From contig JAQSEB010000040.1 in assembly GCA_030063045.1 (NCBI GenBank), forward strand, positions 248,001-312,000: a stretch of 64,000 nt of DNA, written 5' to 3'. Numbering within the stretch: the first letter of the stretch is position 1; each line of letters begins with the position of its first letter. A program made the translations under genes and the position numbers. Origin of the DNA: Pratylenchus scribneri. Lineage: Eukaryota > Nematoda > Chromadorea > Rhabditida > Pratylenchidae. Shown in pieces: positions 14,001 through 25,900 of the stretch. The notes under the pieces are model-generated. The model ran no database searches. It had not been told where the DNA came from and saw nothing but the letters and a program-made list of their open reading frames with translations.

Positions 14001-14916
14001 ATCATGTTCACCCGGATGACGATTATTTTGACTCGTCAATGTGAATACTTTGATTTTATTTTGATGCAAATTCGAAGGCAACATGTCCAATGCAAGTGAC
14101 CAAAGTCCAGCAAAATCGGCAAGGTGAGCGCCTCGGTATTGATTTACCAGAAATTGTTGATGAATTTGTTCGAATTCTTTGATCTCATATTGTTTTGATT
14201 CCTTATTGTATATGCCTAATTTTGTTGTCACCGATGAATGTGATGGATTGGCCAATTCAAGAATGAAATCTCGTTCATTGATGGGAAAGCTTAAATAGCT
14301 TTATTACATTTTTAAACTAAAAGCCAGAACCTTTGAGTCAAAAATGACAATGTCAAATTGAAGGCATAGACATCGAAATCAACATAAATTCCATGCCAAT
14401 TTTCATTTTGTTCTGCTGGGCAGTTCGTCATCCATGAATTCTAGAAAGAAAAATGAATATTTTTTAATTTTAAATTTTGGACAATTCTTTTAGCCAATTT
14501 CTTGATAATATTTTGCCTACCGATTCCAAATTATTTGGCAAATAATAGCCAGTTTCGGGCGCTGCTCCATTTGGTAAGGCATTCGGATCCAATTGGCTTG
14601 GATAGCAAAGGATAAGTCTTATATAAAAATTAAATTACAAAAAATATAAATTCAAAGTTCAAACTGGCAATGCCCTTTGCCGACAACATGGAATTGAATT
14701 CGATATGAGCCCTTAGCAGATTCACCCATTGAGCCATAGCATTGTTTTGGCACAAAGAATTCTGCTAATGAATTTAATGTACCAATGCCATTTTCAAGGG
14801 TCAATTTAAGACTATAATTTTTGAATAAAATATTAATAAATTAATGCATACAGTTGGTCAGTCAGATGAAAGATGGCAAGCAAATGCAGAATAACCAGAA
14901 ATATATTTCCGGCCAT
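8047..14916 (-). CDS. Secreted multi-domain galectin-like protein
   Basis: The start at 14916 gives a clean signal peptide (MAGNIFLVILHLLAIFHLTDQL). The first exons, down to about 13943, encode an unrecognised Cys-containing N-terminal region with conserved-looking stretches such as ALDMLPSNLHQNKIKVFTLT. From 13226 downward several exons read as galectin beta-sandwich halves. One is PLSINLLENPLKINGTIHITG, another is FSLKLEYPDENDVVIIVKLE, and a later one begins at PLIVRLGRPLRINDAIIFKG. The paired C-terminal halves have the F.V.I......F.V.NG pattern, as at DEFDVKIRIDTDNKFYVQNG. At least three, probably four or five, such domains can be counted between 13.2 and 8.1 kb. The classical sugar-binding signature (H.NPR...W..E) is absent where expected. 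Introns are many and AT-rich. The end at 8047 uses a short last exon (QSGLSSSQNDL, stop). Exon borders in the 9.5-12.6 kb part are approximate. Galectins bind beta-galactosides; binding here is doubtful. Confidence 0.65.
10056..10433. repeat. Long palindrome, family 1 (copy in galectin-like gene intron)
   Basis: The two arms fold on each other. The outer arms carry TTGTCGACAATTTTTAATTC and its inverse. The inner core has the family signature: an 'agctcatcaagacgc' motif with 'atcgatagatgtata' on one side and its complement on the other, around an AT-rich centre with GGTTTAA. No coding capacity. Confidence 0.8.
13376..13885. repeat. Minisatellite, about 18-22 bp unit, in galectin-like gene intron
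   Basis: There are roughly two dozen units of TGCCTAATAAAATGTGTTTT with variable spacing, unit dropouts and substitutions (TGTCTAATAAAATG, TGCCTGATAAAATG). It lies between the exon ending at 13943 and the exon starting at 13226. Confidence 0.9.
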
Positions 14917-15731
14917 TATGCTGAAAAATTTTAATTATTCTTTTTCAAATAAAACCATGAAATCGTAATAAAAATAAATTATTTTTCATAAAATAAATTG
15001 AATGATTAAAATTTCGTTAATTTAACTGCAATAAAAAAATAGACTAAAATAAAAATGAATGAATGAAATGAATAAAATGACTAATCAACGAAAATGGAAA
15101 TAGGAGATGAATGATGTGGGAAAAAATATAATAATTTGATTTCAATTTAATAGTAAGAAAGAATTTGCTGTAAAAAATTGTATAATTGGATATTCTACTT
15201 AGAAAATGAACTTGGTTTTTAAAAATGTTTTAAAAATGCTTTTAATTTTTTCGAAAAAAAGAGGGAAGATTATCATGAATGCAAAAGTCACTTAAAATTG
15301 AAATCAAGTATTGAGTTATTATAGTAGCAAATTTCTAATTCATGGCATATAATATGCAAAATAAAATCAGATCCCAAATTCTTCTCTCAATTTCCAATTT
15401 TTTCCAGACCCTTTTCCATATTCTATAATAGTCTCAATTTTGTTTCTATTTTACCCATTTTGTCACTTATAATTTGGGGAAAAATTTCATTTAAATGACA
15501 AAATAGTGTTCCCAATGCCGAAATCTATTTTGGCAAAGAAACTAAATTTCAAGTATTTTGTATTTCTGCGCTAAAATCCCGTCTCTAGTTATAATATAAT
15601 ACAAAATAATTTTTTATGATCAATTTTAGGGTAGTCCAAAGTCGGTTTTGCAAAGGTGTCGACTTAAAATTCTATTTTTGATTACTTTAAGCAAAAATTC
15701 CTAATTTCAGTCTTAAATTTCATTGATTTTC
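14917..15731. other. Intergenic, presumed promoter side of the galectin-like gene
   Basis: AT-rich sequence upstream of the minus-strand galectin-like gene. I see no gene, no clear TATA element and no repeat. Confidence 0.4.
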
Positions 15732-15845
15732 TCAAACCGAAACCAACATTTTTAAAAAATCGAGGTCTTGTTTTAAAACTGCGATCTGTGTAAAATCATA
15801 ATCTACTCTAATTCCGATAATGTTCCCGCTTTTAGAATTTGCACT

Positions 15846-16856
15846 AGGGTTGTAGCCCCGACCCGAACCCGACCCGAAAACCCCGAAATCCCCGACAATT
15901 TCCCCCCCCCCCCCCCCCCCGAATCCCCGAAAACCCCGACCCGAAATTTTAGAGAACCCGAAAACTCCGACCCGAACCCGATCTTCACCCCGAACTTTGT
16001 AAACCCCGAAAATTATTTTCAAAAGTTATTTTTAAAATTATTTTTCAAAGCGAATACATGATAATTTATTTATTTTTCTTTAAAATCTCTATTTTTCGCA
16101 TAGTTTATCCTAAGATGAAATGAAAAGTATTTTATTAATTATTTCTCAATGCATAATATTTTACTCAATCCATTCTATTCATCTCAATTATCCAAACAAA
16201 AAAATGGATTGCTAATTTAATACAATTTTACAAATTATATCATTTATTATTTTTAGACAGGACTGCTAGATATATTTTTTTGTGTACTTTATGTAGTTTT
16301 TTTTCAAGAAATTATAAAAAATGATTAAATTTTTCGCTGCGCGGCCATTTTTGGCTTAAATTTTTCGCTGCGCGGCCATTTTTGGCTTAAATTTTTCGCT
16401 GCGCGGCCATTTTTGGCTTAAATTTTTCGCTGCGTGGCCATTTTTGGCTTAAATTTTTCGCTGCGTGGCCATTTTTGGCTTAAATTTTTCGCTGCGCGGC
16501 CATTTTTGGCTTAAATTTTTCGCTGCGTGGCCATTTTTGGCTTAAATTTTTCGCTGCGTGGCCATTTTTGGCTTAAATTTTTCGCTGCGTGGCCATTTTT
16601 GGCTTAAATTTTTCGCTGCGTGGCCATTTTTGGCTTAAATTTTTCGCTGCGTGGCCATTTTTGGCTTAAATTTTTCGCTATTTTTGTCGAAAAATGAAAA
16701 TTTTTTATCTTTTTCTAGCAAAATTTCAATCCCCGAAAACCCCGAAACCCCGACCCGAAATTTTCGAGAACCCAAAAAACCGAAAACCCCGACCCGAAAA
16801 TTTACACCCCGAAAAAACCACCCCGAAAAAAGCCCCGACACCGGGGCTACAACCCT
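15846..16856. mobile_element. Non-autonomous hAT-like element, 1011 bp
   Basis: Termini are AGGGTTGTAGCCCCG and its inverse. The flanks ATTTGCACT at 15837-15845 and 16857-16865 are identical (9 bp, or 7-8 bp if the terminal T/A belongs to the element). T/CAGGG ends with about 8-bp duplications are typical of hAT transposons. Inside are long runs of CCCCGACCCGAAAA-type repeats on both sides and a 31-bp tandem array. No transposase is present. Confidence 0.8.
16332..16680. repeat. 31-bp tandem array inside the hAT-like element
   Basis: About 11 near-identical copies of a unit containing TTTTTCGCTGCGTGGCCATT followed by TTTGGCTTAAA. The main variation is CGCGG versus CGTGG. The high identity suggests recent amplification. 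Confidence 0.92.
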
Positions 16857-17164
16857 ATTTGCACTTTTGTAAGCCAATTGTATGGGATTCCATTCATCCG
16901 GCATTTCGTGACCCGATGGTGCGTTTAAATAATCATTTAATAATAAAATGTAAATAAATTTAATTAGAATAAATATTCATAATTGTGCAATTTAAATTCA
17001 ATCAAATTTAAAATACATTCATAACGAATAAGAGTGATATTTTTAATTGGAAATACGACGATTGGACAAAATTGAAAATTGTCTGATTTATATTCATGCA
17101 GAATAAATGTTGATTATCATTTTTTAAAATACAATAATAAATTACAATAATTATAAATATACAA

Positions 17165-17365
17165 TCATATCAGAGATGAAAAAATTTTTCTCAAATTTTT
17201 TGCATCTGGGAAAGGCCCTTCAAAAAAACGCTTTTTATTAAATTCTGCCACATCAAATTGATAATGATGATTCATTTTTTTGAATTCATCATTCAAATGA
17301 AAATTACATTCATTACATATTTTCTTCCTTTCTATACACATTAAATTAATATAAAAATTTTCCAT
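17165..17365 (-). CDS. Possible 66-residue Cys-containing protein, unknown
   Basis: A single open frame with coding-like composition (CIERKKICNECNFHLNDEF, later FFEGPFPDAKNLRKIF). It has one CxxC pair and no signal peptide. Its start is only about 33 bp from the divergent PGAP1-like gene start, which is very tight. It could be the upstream part of the gene broken by the adjacent hAT-like element, but I see no donor before its stop. I do not recognise the family. Confidence 0.3.
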   Translation of the reverse strand: MENFYINLMCIERKKICNECNFHLNDEFKKMNHHYQFDVAEFNKKRFFEGPFPDAKNLRKIFSSLI

Positions 17366-17387
17366 TTATATTTGGAAATTATTTTTC

Positions 17388-17398
17388 ATTTTAGGAGA
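17388..17398 (+). promoter_or_regulatory. Splice acceptor just before the PGAP1-like start codon
   Basis: TTTTCATTTTAG lies 4 bases before the ATG at 17399. In nematodes an acceptor this close to the start usually marks spliced-leader trans-splicing or a 5' UTR intron. This is inference from position alone. Confidence 0.4.
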
Positions 17399-20300
17399 AT
17401 GATAGCAGGCCATTTTTCATTCATCATATTTATTGTTAACCTGTTTTCAATTGGAATTTGTCGTTCTCCCGCCGGCAATGATGGTAATTAATAAGGAAAA
17501 GGAAATATTTTCAAAAAAAATATTAAAAAATAAATTTTTACGTCTATTTCTATTCAAACTTAATATTTAAAAAAATGCATAATTTTGCAAACATATCTAT
17601 TTAGCGTGAATTTTAATAAAAAAAATATAAAAGCAATTTTTTCCTTTATGCGTTTCAATTCCATTCCATATATATGTTTTCATGTTATTAAAATTTATTA
17701 AAAAGGACTTGAAAATTTTTCATAAATTTATAGATGTGAAAGACCATATCCATGTGCCAACATCATCATCAACAACGATTTGGCCATTATCATTTCCGTT
17801 TAATAAAATATGGGAAAATGAAGAAGCATTTTTGAGGGTGAAGGAATGCACAGACAATAATCCATGCAGTGAATGCATTGTTCACTGTTTTCCTATTTGG
17901 TCAAAATTAATTTATATTGGCTTTTTTTATTCCTAAAACATTTTCAGGACTTCTATTTTGAAGCAGCAATCGAAATTTGGCGGCAGATATTCTTTGCGTT
18001 ATTTTCTTCGAATTACTTCAATTAATGGGATCATGCAATGGTTAATGAGATTTATATAAAAAATTCTAGGTTCAATAGAAAATTCTAACTCATACAAAAT
18101 TAGAAGAAAGAAAAATTTATAAATAATAATTTTCAAAGTATCAAAAATTTGTTTATCATATTTTAACTACTTTTAACTATACAAATTTTCAATTGCTGTA
18201 ATTACATAATTTCATAAATGGCTTCTTTAAACCTTTTTAGAGTTCTCTAGCGATAGTTTTAGCTTTCCAAGACAAAAAATTTCCCTTGGGATTTTGGAGT
18301 GAATTCACAATTATTTTAATAGAAAAAACTAAGAGGTTTTTATAGTAATGACTCGGATTTGTATGTTCTTGGGCCTAGAAGATATTTATTCAGTTGGTGA
18401 TAAAATGCACAATATAAGATGGAAACATTCACATATCACTGACTGCGGGGCTCGACCAAGTTCTCATTCCTTTCCCATTCCTTATAAAGGGTGTCTGGGC
18501 GCGGGAGAACTGCGCGATAATGGTCATGCCCCAGAACCAGATCTAACCCGTTATAATACAGGTTTTAAAATACTAAAGAAATTTTTGTGTTTATTAAGTG
18601 GAAAATAAATTGCAAAACTTAATTAGTTTTTAAAATGGAATTTGGACCAAAAAAATTTATTTTTTTTGCTTTCAAAATTAAGGAAAATTTTTTATATTTA
18701 TTCTTAGAAAAGATTTCAAAATTGCAAAATTTTATAAAAAAGGTCTGTAAAAATTGGATATTAACACGGTTGGCCGACACTTGCGGACGAAACGGTCTAG
18801 CGCCGATGGTTGTAAAGCTATTGTTGAATTGTTTATGGCATATTATAAGGCATAAATTAGCTACAAAATGACATCAAAAGCATTGGCCAATGTTGAATAT
18901 TCACCGAGCTATGGCCAAAAAACAGCCAAAAACACAATTTTAATTAATTCAACGGTTTTTTGGCCATAACTCGATGAATATTCAACATTGGCCAATGCTC
19001 TTGATGTCATTTTGTAGCTAGTTTTATGCTTAATAATATCCAATAAACAATTCCACATAACTTTCCCAACATCGGCACCAGACCGTTTGGTCCGCAAGTG
19101 TCGTAATATGATTAACACTTCACGTTTATGGCAAAATTATCTCACCAATTTTGACCACTATTTCCTTGCTATATTTCCCCCTTTTTAGGCCGAATATCTC
19201 ATTGTCAGCTGTACCAATTTTATTTGTTCCGGGCAGTGGTGGCTCCTTCAACGATTTTGGCAATATTATCTCTCAATGGGAATTTTCAAAATTTTTCCAT
19301 TTATTTGCTCTCGACTTTGAACAGGTTGATAATGGAAAATATTTTTTAATGAAAAAATTATTTTTTATAAGCTAAAGAATTTCTAATTTCTAATAAAACA
19401 GAACAAATTTTTGACCCTAAAAACCTTATACTAATTTGTAAATCTCAGCAAGACGCATCGCGATATATAAAATGTTAAGTTTTGGTTCCAAAATTAAAGT
19501 GTTTAAAACCAAAAAAATGGAAATTTGGTTTAATCGGTATAACTTTTTAATTTTAGCCAAAACTTAACTTTTATATACCATTCAATGTGGCTCGATGAGA
19601 TCTATAAATTGTTAAAGTTTAATCTTTGATATAATCTTTCAAAAAATTAAATTTAAAGGAACCAACCGCCTATGACACTGATTTTATTGAACAACAAGCC
19701 GCCTTCATTATAGAAGCAATTGGATATATTCGCTTCGGATTGAATTCTTCGAAAAAAACTTCTGCTGATGATCAGACTATGCCCAAAATTGTGCTCATCG
19801 CCCATTCAATGGGTGGAGTTTCGGCCAAAGCCGCTTTAATCGCTTCAGAGGGAGCCGGAAAAGATGTGGCATTTTCGATTACCTTGAACTCGCCCATCAG
19901 TGAAGCTCGTAGGTTTATAAATATAAATCATGAGATTAATTTTAAAAAAAAATTTAAAAAATGATTTTAAATTTAAGCATTCTATTTCGATTCTCGTTTT
20001 GTCAATTTGTACGACAAATTGAATCGAAATAAGACAACGATACCAATCATTTCAATAAATTCGGGTCTTGCCGACCGAATAATTGACAAGGAATGGACAA
20101 TTCCCAAAGGCCCGGGCCAACAATTTTCATTTGGCATTGCAGCCTTGGATGGGGCCACAAATATAAGCCACAACGGCATTCTTAAACATATCCCATTATT
20201 GAGGTATTCTGCAGACAGTGGATTTTAAAATTATTGCCAATTAATAAAAAATCATTAATATGAGGGATAAAAATTTTATCAAATAAATATTTTGAAATTG

Positions 20301-22488
20301 ATAATTAAAATTTTAAATGATTATAATAGAAAATAGTCTTCTTTTCTTAAATGTGATACAATTAAAATTACTATAATTTAATGTAACAAATATTGTAGAT
20401 ATATATATATATATATTTGAACAAGTAAATTAAGCCAATAAATTCACTATAGATTTCTATTTTTCAGGAGAATTTCACATTTCATATTTGCATATTCCAC
20501 AATTGATGAGGCCAATTTCTTCGGGAATTTTTCTCTATTTGTTTCTACAAATTTCAATTTTAACTCCACTATTATTGGAATGGATCAGCAGGAGATTGGC
20601 GACATTCTAACCGAAAAGTTTATAATCGATTTGATGGCAAATGTTAGTGACGTGATATAAAGCAAAAATGGTTAATCGTTAATAGTACAGTTTGTAGCCC
20701 TCTTTTTTGGAAAAAAAAATTGAATTTACTTTTTTTTAAACTAAAAATACATTTATAGGGGTAATGGAGGTCGGAGAATCCGAATCTGACATCCCCAATT
20801 TGCCATATCTTACCATCTTTGTAAGCTATTGCCATCTTTTACTAAGAAAAAGTAAAGGGGGACCAAGGGTATTTTTGGTCAAAAATTTTTCATGGGTCAT
20901 AGCTCGCTTAAATTGCATTATTATATAATAAATATGATACTATTCGACTCATCCCGATTAATTGCGTCGAATGAGCTATATATTGGTTATAGAAAATATT
21001 TCACCAAAAATGCCCTGGGTCCCCCATCCCCATTTGCTTTTTCTTGGTAAAAGTCGGCATCTGCTTAGCAAGATAGTAAGATATGACAAATTTGACGCTA
21101 GATTCGAATTCCCCGACCTCGATTACTCTAAAAAACGTATTTTTTTGGTTACATTTTCTTCTTTTTTTTAAAAAGGTGGGGGGGGGCTACAAATTGTACT
21201 ATTACCCAAAAAATGGAATATTCAATTAGTGTTAACAAAAATTAGAAAAATATAAATAAAATTCAAATTACAAATTAGATTATATAAAATTTATATTCAT
21301 TCAACTTTTTTATTTTTTGTAGTTTTGGAAACGAAATCGTCAAATTGTGCCTCTCTCATTTCTGGCTCCATCAATATTGTTCAGCTCAAGATCTTGGGCA
21401 CAATTAAATTTGCGTACCATAATTTTGCCATTCATTGTTTTTACATTCCTTCAATATAGGTTGGAAAATTTGTTGATAGAGAAAAATAATTAAAAATGTT
21501 AAAAAAAATTATTTCATATTTTTATATCTCCGATTCGAATCTTTGAAATTAAATTAAAAGATTAGTTTTTTTTTAAAGAATTTCCATTTGCAATATATCC
21601 GCTGATGGAATTTTGATGTGATTATTTATTTTCATTTTTTCACACAGATCTTTGCATGATTTTCTGCTGTTGGCTTCAATCAGTCATTTTGTTTTCTTCC
21701 TCGTTTTTGGCTTCTATTTGGGATTGATTTCGCTATTAAATTTATTTTCCAAATTAAAATTCCGGAAATTTTCGATGGCTGCATCATTGATAATTCTCCT
21801 CAATTTATTTCTGAATATTTGCCTAAAATTAATTTTGGCCTCCATAATTTTATACACATTGCTGACATGGAAAACCTTTTTATTGGTTCCATGTATGATC
21901 AAAAATATACAGGTAAATTCCAAGTCATTTTATAATTTTTTTTAAGAATTTTCAATGTATTTTACAGAAATTTTCCCAAAAATAAAAAAAATATTTTTAA
22001 TATTGATTAAATTTTTCTAGCAAATCCACCACCAATTTGGTGATCAGCTCATTTTGGCCAGTGCATTCATATTTCTCCAATTGGTTCAATTTGCAATTGC
22101 AATCATAATTCCATATAAAGCCAACAAATTGTTTATTTCCATTGATTCGGAATGGAATTCAACATTTATGGAACAATTCTTCTCGGCTGATCCATTTTGG
22201 CGCCCGAATTTATTGTTGGCCATTTTCACTTTAATCTTTTGTCATCAAAAATTTTTAAACCGAAAAATCAAACATTTTGGGAAAATCGGACGCTTTGCTC
22301 TTTTCCGCCTTTTGTCAAATTTACCATTTAAAGAAATTATTCTTGAATTATTTCTGATTATTTTGGCCATTTTCACATTTTTTGTTCATCAACAATCTCA
22401 AATTCCCCTGGATGATGTTTCCCTTTTCAACGTATTATTCCTCATTATCCTTGTTATAAATTCTTCAAATTTACATAAAATTGTTTAA
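17399..22488 (+). CDS. GPI inositol-deacylase, PGAP1/Bst1 family
   Basis: Ten exons join in phase: 17399-17483, 17734-17899, 17948-18040, 19189-19324, 19659-19908, 19978-20203, 20468-20651, 21323-21459, 21648-21912 and 22021-22488. The enzyme removes the acyl chain from inositol of GPI anchors in the ER membrane. An N-terminal hydrophobic segment (residues 1-20) leads to the lipase fold with VPILFVPGSGGSFNDF, where the family has its FxPG oxyanion region. The nucleophile elbow follows as VLIAHSMGGVSAKAA. A conserved region after SPISEA follows, and then a beta-rich luminal part (MDQQEIGDILTEKFIIDL). The last three exons encode several transmembrane helices, as expected. Length is about 670 residues, shorter than human PGAP1. 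Introns hold two palindromes and a mariner-like MITE. Family call is firm; small exons 2-3 are less certain. Confidence 0.85.
18775..19103. repeat. Long palindrome, family 2, in PGAP1-like gene intron
   Basis: Ends read CGACACTTGCGGACGAAACG and its inverse. The arms contain GGCCAATGTTGAATATTCA and its inverse, and meet near a TTAATTAA centre. A second, more diverged copy lies at 56470-56796. Confidence 0.85.
19405..19645. repeat. Long palindrome, family 1, in PGAP1-like gene intron
   Basis: It has the family core: 'ctcagcaagacgcatcg' on the left, TTTGGTTCCAAAATTAAAG and a central AATTTGGTTTAA, and 'ggctcgatgagatctataa' on the right. Outer arms contain GACCCTAAAAACCTTATAC and a diverged inverse. 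More eroded than the other copies. Confidence 0.7.
20682..21202. mobile_element. Mariner-like MITE, 521 bp, in PGAP1-like gene intron
   Basis: Ends ATAGTACAGTTTGTAGCCC and inverted ATAGTACAATTTGTAGCCC are bounded by TA on both sides (20680-20681 and 21203-21204), the target of Tc1/mariner elements. The interior is partly palindromic, with CATATCTTACCATCTTTG/CTTAGCAAGATAGTAAGATATG-type arms. It contains no transposase. Confidence 0.7.
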
Positions 22489-22961
22489 GAAAGTATTTAC
22501 AATTTTAGTTTTAGCGTTTCGGTCATTCAAATTTTGGTGTTTCCTAAAGTCATTTCTCCTGAAAGACAAATTATATAAATATTTTCGTCTGACATTTTTT
22601 GTTTTCTTTGTCTTCTCATATGAGATCCAAATTTGTTCAAAATTATAATTCCATTATGTAATTTTGCATTGAAAATTTGCAATAAATGTTCTAATTGTGC
22701 AATTTAAATTTAATCAATTAATTATATATGTCTATAAATTATAAAATTATAATTGAATAAAAAAATTAATTGAGAAAAAGGTGAAAGAATTAATATTTTT
22801 AATAAGGATTTGAAAATTAGGCCATTGCCATGGATAAAAATATTAAAGAATGCCAATTAAATTTGCTTTTTATTGAATGAGAAGTAGTAAATTATAGTAC
22901 AATTTTTGTATTTTTATGCGTTATATCCCTTCTTCTTCCATGTTCCCGAATATGAGTGACT
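22489..22961. other. Convergent intergenic spacer
   Basis: This is the spacer between the 3' ends of the PGAP1-like gene and the minus-strand gene. It is AT-rich with several AATAAA-type signals, for example at about 22680 on the plus strand. Nothing else is seen. Confidence 0.5.
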
Positions 22962-25900
22962 TTAATAAAAATGATTAGCCAATTTCGGGCATGGTGGAAA
23001 TGACGATCTTCTCGAATGACGACGATTTGGAAACATGGCAGATAATAAAGGGGACGACTCGTCAAATTGTATGGCCGAAATTGAGTGGAGCCCTACTGCT
23101 GGTTGTGTGGCCAAAATTGGACCATAATTGGATGAGACGGATGGGCCATATCCATATGCTTGTTGTTGCTCATCAATGAATTTCATCCATTGCTGTCGCT
23201 TCTAAATTAAAAAAAATATTAATTTTAAAAAATTTAGTTTCCATTATTTAGGAAAAATTTTTTTCACAATTCATATTTTCCTAGTATTTTGAAATATCGA
23301 AATTCAATTTTATTTTTTTTTTAAATATTAATTTTAAAAATTTAGTTTCCATTATTTAGGAAATTTTTTTAATTTTTTAAATTTATTTTCAAAATTTTTA
23401 GTTTTAAAATAATGAAATTCAATTTATTTTTTTAAATTTTGGCTTAATCAAAAAATAAGCATAAATGGAGAAGAAAAATCATGTAATTAAAATTGATAAA
23501 TATTATTTTGAGTTTTAACCTAATAATACATATTTCTTTCCCTTCCCAAATAACAAGTGAAAAAGTCAAGGAAATTCTCTAAAATTATTTCTTTAAATGT
23601 AAAAAAATTGACTTCAACCGTTTCTTTGAGCTGTTTGAATTGTTCCTTCAGCTGCTGGATCTCTTTATCCAAATCCTTTATTCGCTTAATTTCCAATTCC
23701 AACAGGTTGATTCGATTGTCCAAATTTTGCAATTGGTTGCTTGGCATAAAATACTAAAAAAAAATTATTTTTAAAAAATTTTTGGAATATGTTTCTTTGA
23801 TTTTGTACTTAAATATTTATTTGGGACCAAAAAATGAGATTCTTCTTTTAATTTTATTTGACAGTAAAAAAGATGAGAAAAAACATTATTTTAAGATTAC
23901 AATATTATAATCCATTTTGGGAGTAACATAAGGTAATTTTATGGGTAAAAAAAAATCTGGTCCCATTTCAACGTTCAACCAATTAAAATTGTTCTTTAAC
24001 TAGTATATTAAAGAGAATGGAACAAATTCAAAAATGTTAAAAAGTATTATTTTATTATTTTTGAATTTGATTATTTACCTCATTTAATTTTATAGAACAC
24101 AAGCCAAAAATAAGAGTCAATATTAAAATCCCAAAAATTGCAATTACGGTGCCTGGTGCACACACAAAAAGGATAATAAAAAGAATCTGTAAATTAATTA
24201 AGAAAATTAGTTGATTATATGTAGGTAAATAAATTGAGAATAGCTGAAATGTGGAACAACTATTTCCTCTATTATTCCACCCCTATACCCCTTGTACCTT
24301 CTAATCAGTGCTGTGCCTTTGGGATTTTATAGCTCCGGCTCCAGCTCTGAGCTCCGACCCCAAAAAATTTAAGCTCCAGCTCTTGTACTAAAAATTTTTC
24401 AAAATCTGGCTCCGGCTCCGGATTCAAAAAAAAATCGAATTTTTTTCACACAAAAATTTTAAATTACATTTTAACTTTAAGTTTTAAATGCTTTTATATA
24501 CGAATAAATGTTTTATAAATAGCAAATGCCAATGATGACTGAAAAGATGATAGGCAAAAAGGAAAAGTGGTCGGAGCCACAAACCGGCCAAAAATCCCTG
24601 GCTCCAGCTCCGGCTCCGAGCTCCGACCCTTCTAATTTTTGGCTCCGGCTCCAGCTCCGAGCTCCGACCCCCAAAAATTTAAGCTCCAGCTCCAGCTCCG
24701 GCTCCGGAGCCGGAGCTGGAGCTGGAGCCGGAGCCGGAGCCGGAGCTGGCACAGCACTGCTTCTAATAGAAGCTTCCTTTTGTGGATTCTTGTATATTAA
24801 TAAAAAAAATGCCAAATCTATGGTTTTACCCCTCCTACTCTTTTGGTGTTCATCGATTTTTGTGAAATTTTTCATGCTTAACTATAAGGTATAGCTGCAG
24901 GCTGAACGGGTATTAAAAAAATTTTTCGGTCACATGCGCGAAAGTTATATGCAAATTTGTATTTTCCCTTATTGCCTCCTCAAGACTATGGCGAAGTTGG
25001 AAGTTTTTAGCGCAAAGGTATATCGCTTTGGTTAGTTTATGGGGCAATGGTCGGGAGATCTCGTGTTCGAATCCTCGCCGTGGCATATAATTTTTTATTT
25101 TTTTGTTTTTATTTTCAAAATAAAAATACGGTTACTAAATGGTGCCTGCGGTTCCAAAATTAAAAATAAGATTAGCAAATGGCCTTAAGATAACGGTATC
25201 CCTCGACGGCGGTTCGGGTTGAAGTATAGATGACGCCCCGCAAAATTTTGGGGTAATTTTTAAGTTAAAAAAAAGTTAAAAAATTTTGCCTCCCTTCGGT
25301 TTCGCTATGTAACGAAACCCCGAAATCCCGAAACCCCGAATCACGAAACCCCGAAATCACGAAACACCGAAAAGGAGAAAGTGTCACGAAACACCGAAAT
25401 CACGAACTTGTGGGTGAATTTTTTGGATCGATATACCAATCGACGCGTCTCGATGAGCTAATGCCGAATATGTTATTGGTTTAGCACAAAACTCAAAAAT
25501 ACGAAAGTTATGGCCGTTTAAGTCTCACTAGGTCATATCCTTGGCAACTTTTATGGCCATAACTTTCGTATTTTTGAGTTTTGTGCTAAACCAATAACAT
25601 ATTCGGCATTAGCTCATCGAGACGCGTCGATTGGTATATCGATCCAAAAAATTCACCCACAAATTCGAGCTTTCGGTGTTTCGTGATTTCGGTGTTTCGT
25701 GATGCTTCTCCTATTCGGTGTTTCGTGATTTCGGGGTTTCGTGATTCGGGGTTTCGTGATTTCGGGGTTTCGTAGTAGAGCCCTTCGGTTTTGATCTCTA
25801 AAGCCTCCTCCCCCCTCTCTAATAGGAACACACTATCCGATACTGTATAATATAGTATATAGCCTCCTTTGAATGATCTATGATTAATAAAATAGCCTCG

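Larger units (their letters stand above)
15732..16960 (-). pseudogene. Coding fragment of unknown function interrupted by a transposon
   Basis: To the right of the element a minus-strand frame reads NAPSGHEMPDEWNPIQLAYK. To the left, in the same frame after allowing for the target duplication, it continues SGNIIGIRVDYDFTQIAVLK and stops at 15732. The element plus one duplication is 1020 bp, a multiple of three, but it adds foreign low-complexity sequence. I do not recognise the protein and cannot find upstream exons. It may be a dead gene, or a live one in which the element is spliced out. Confidence 0.45.

Noticed and set aside
24513..24894. Ala/Pro/Gly-repeat proteins on both strands
   Set aside because: They lie within a hAT-like element made of inverted GGCTCC repeats.
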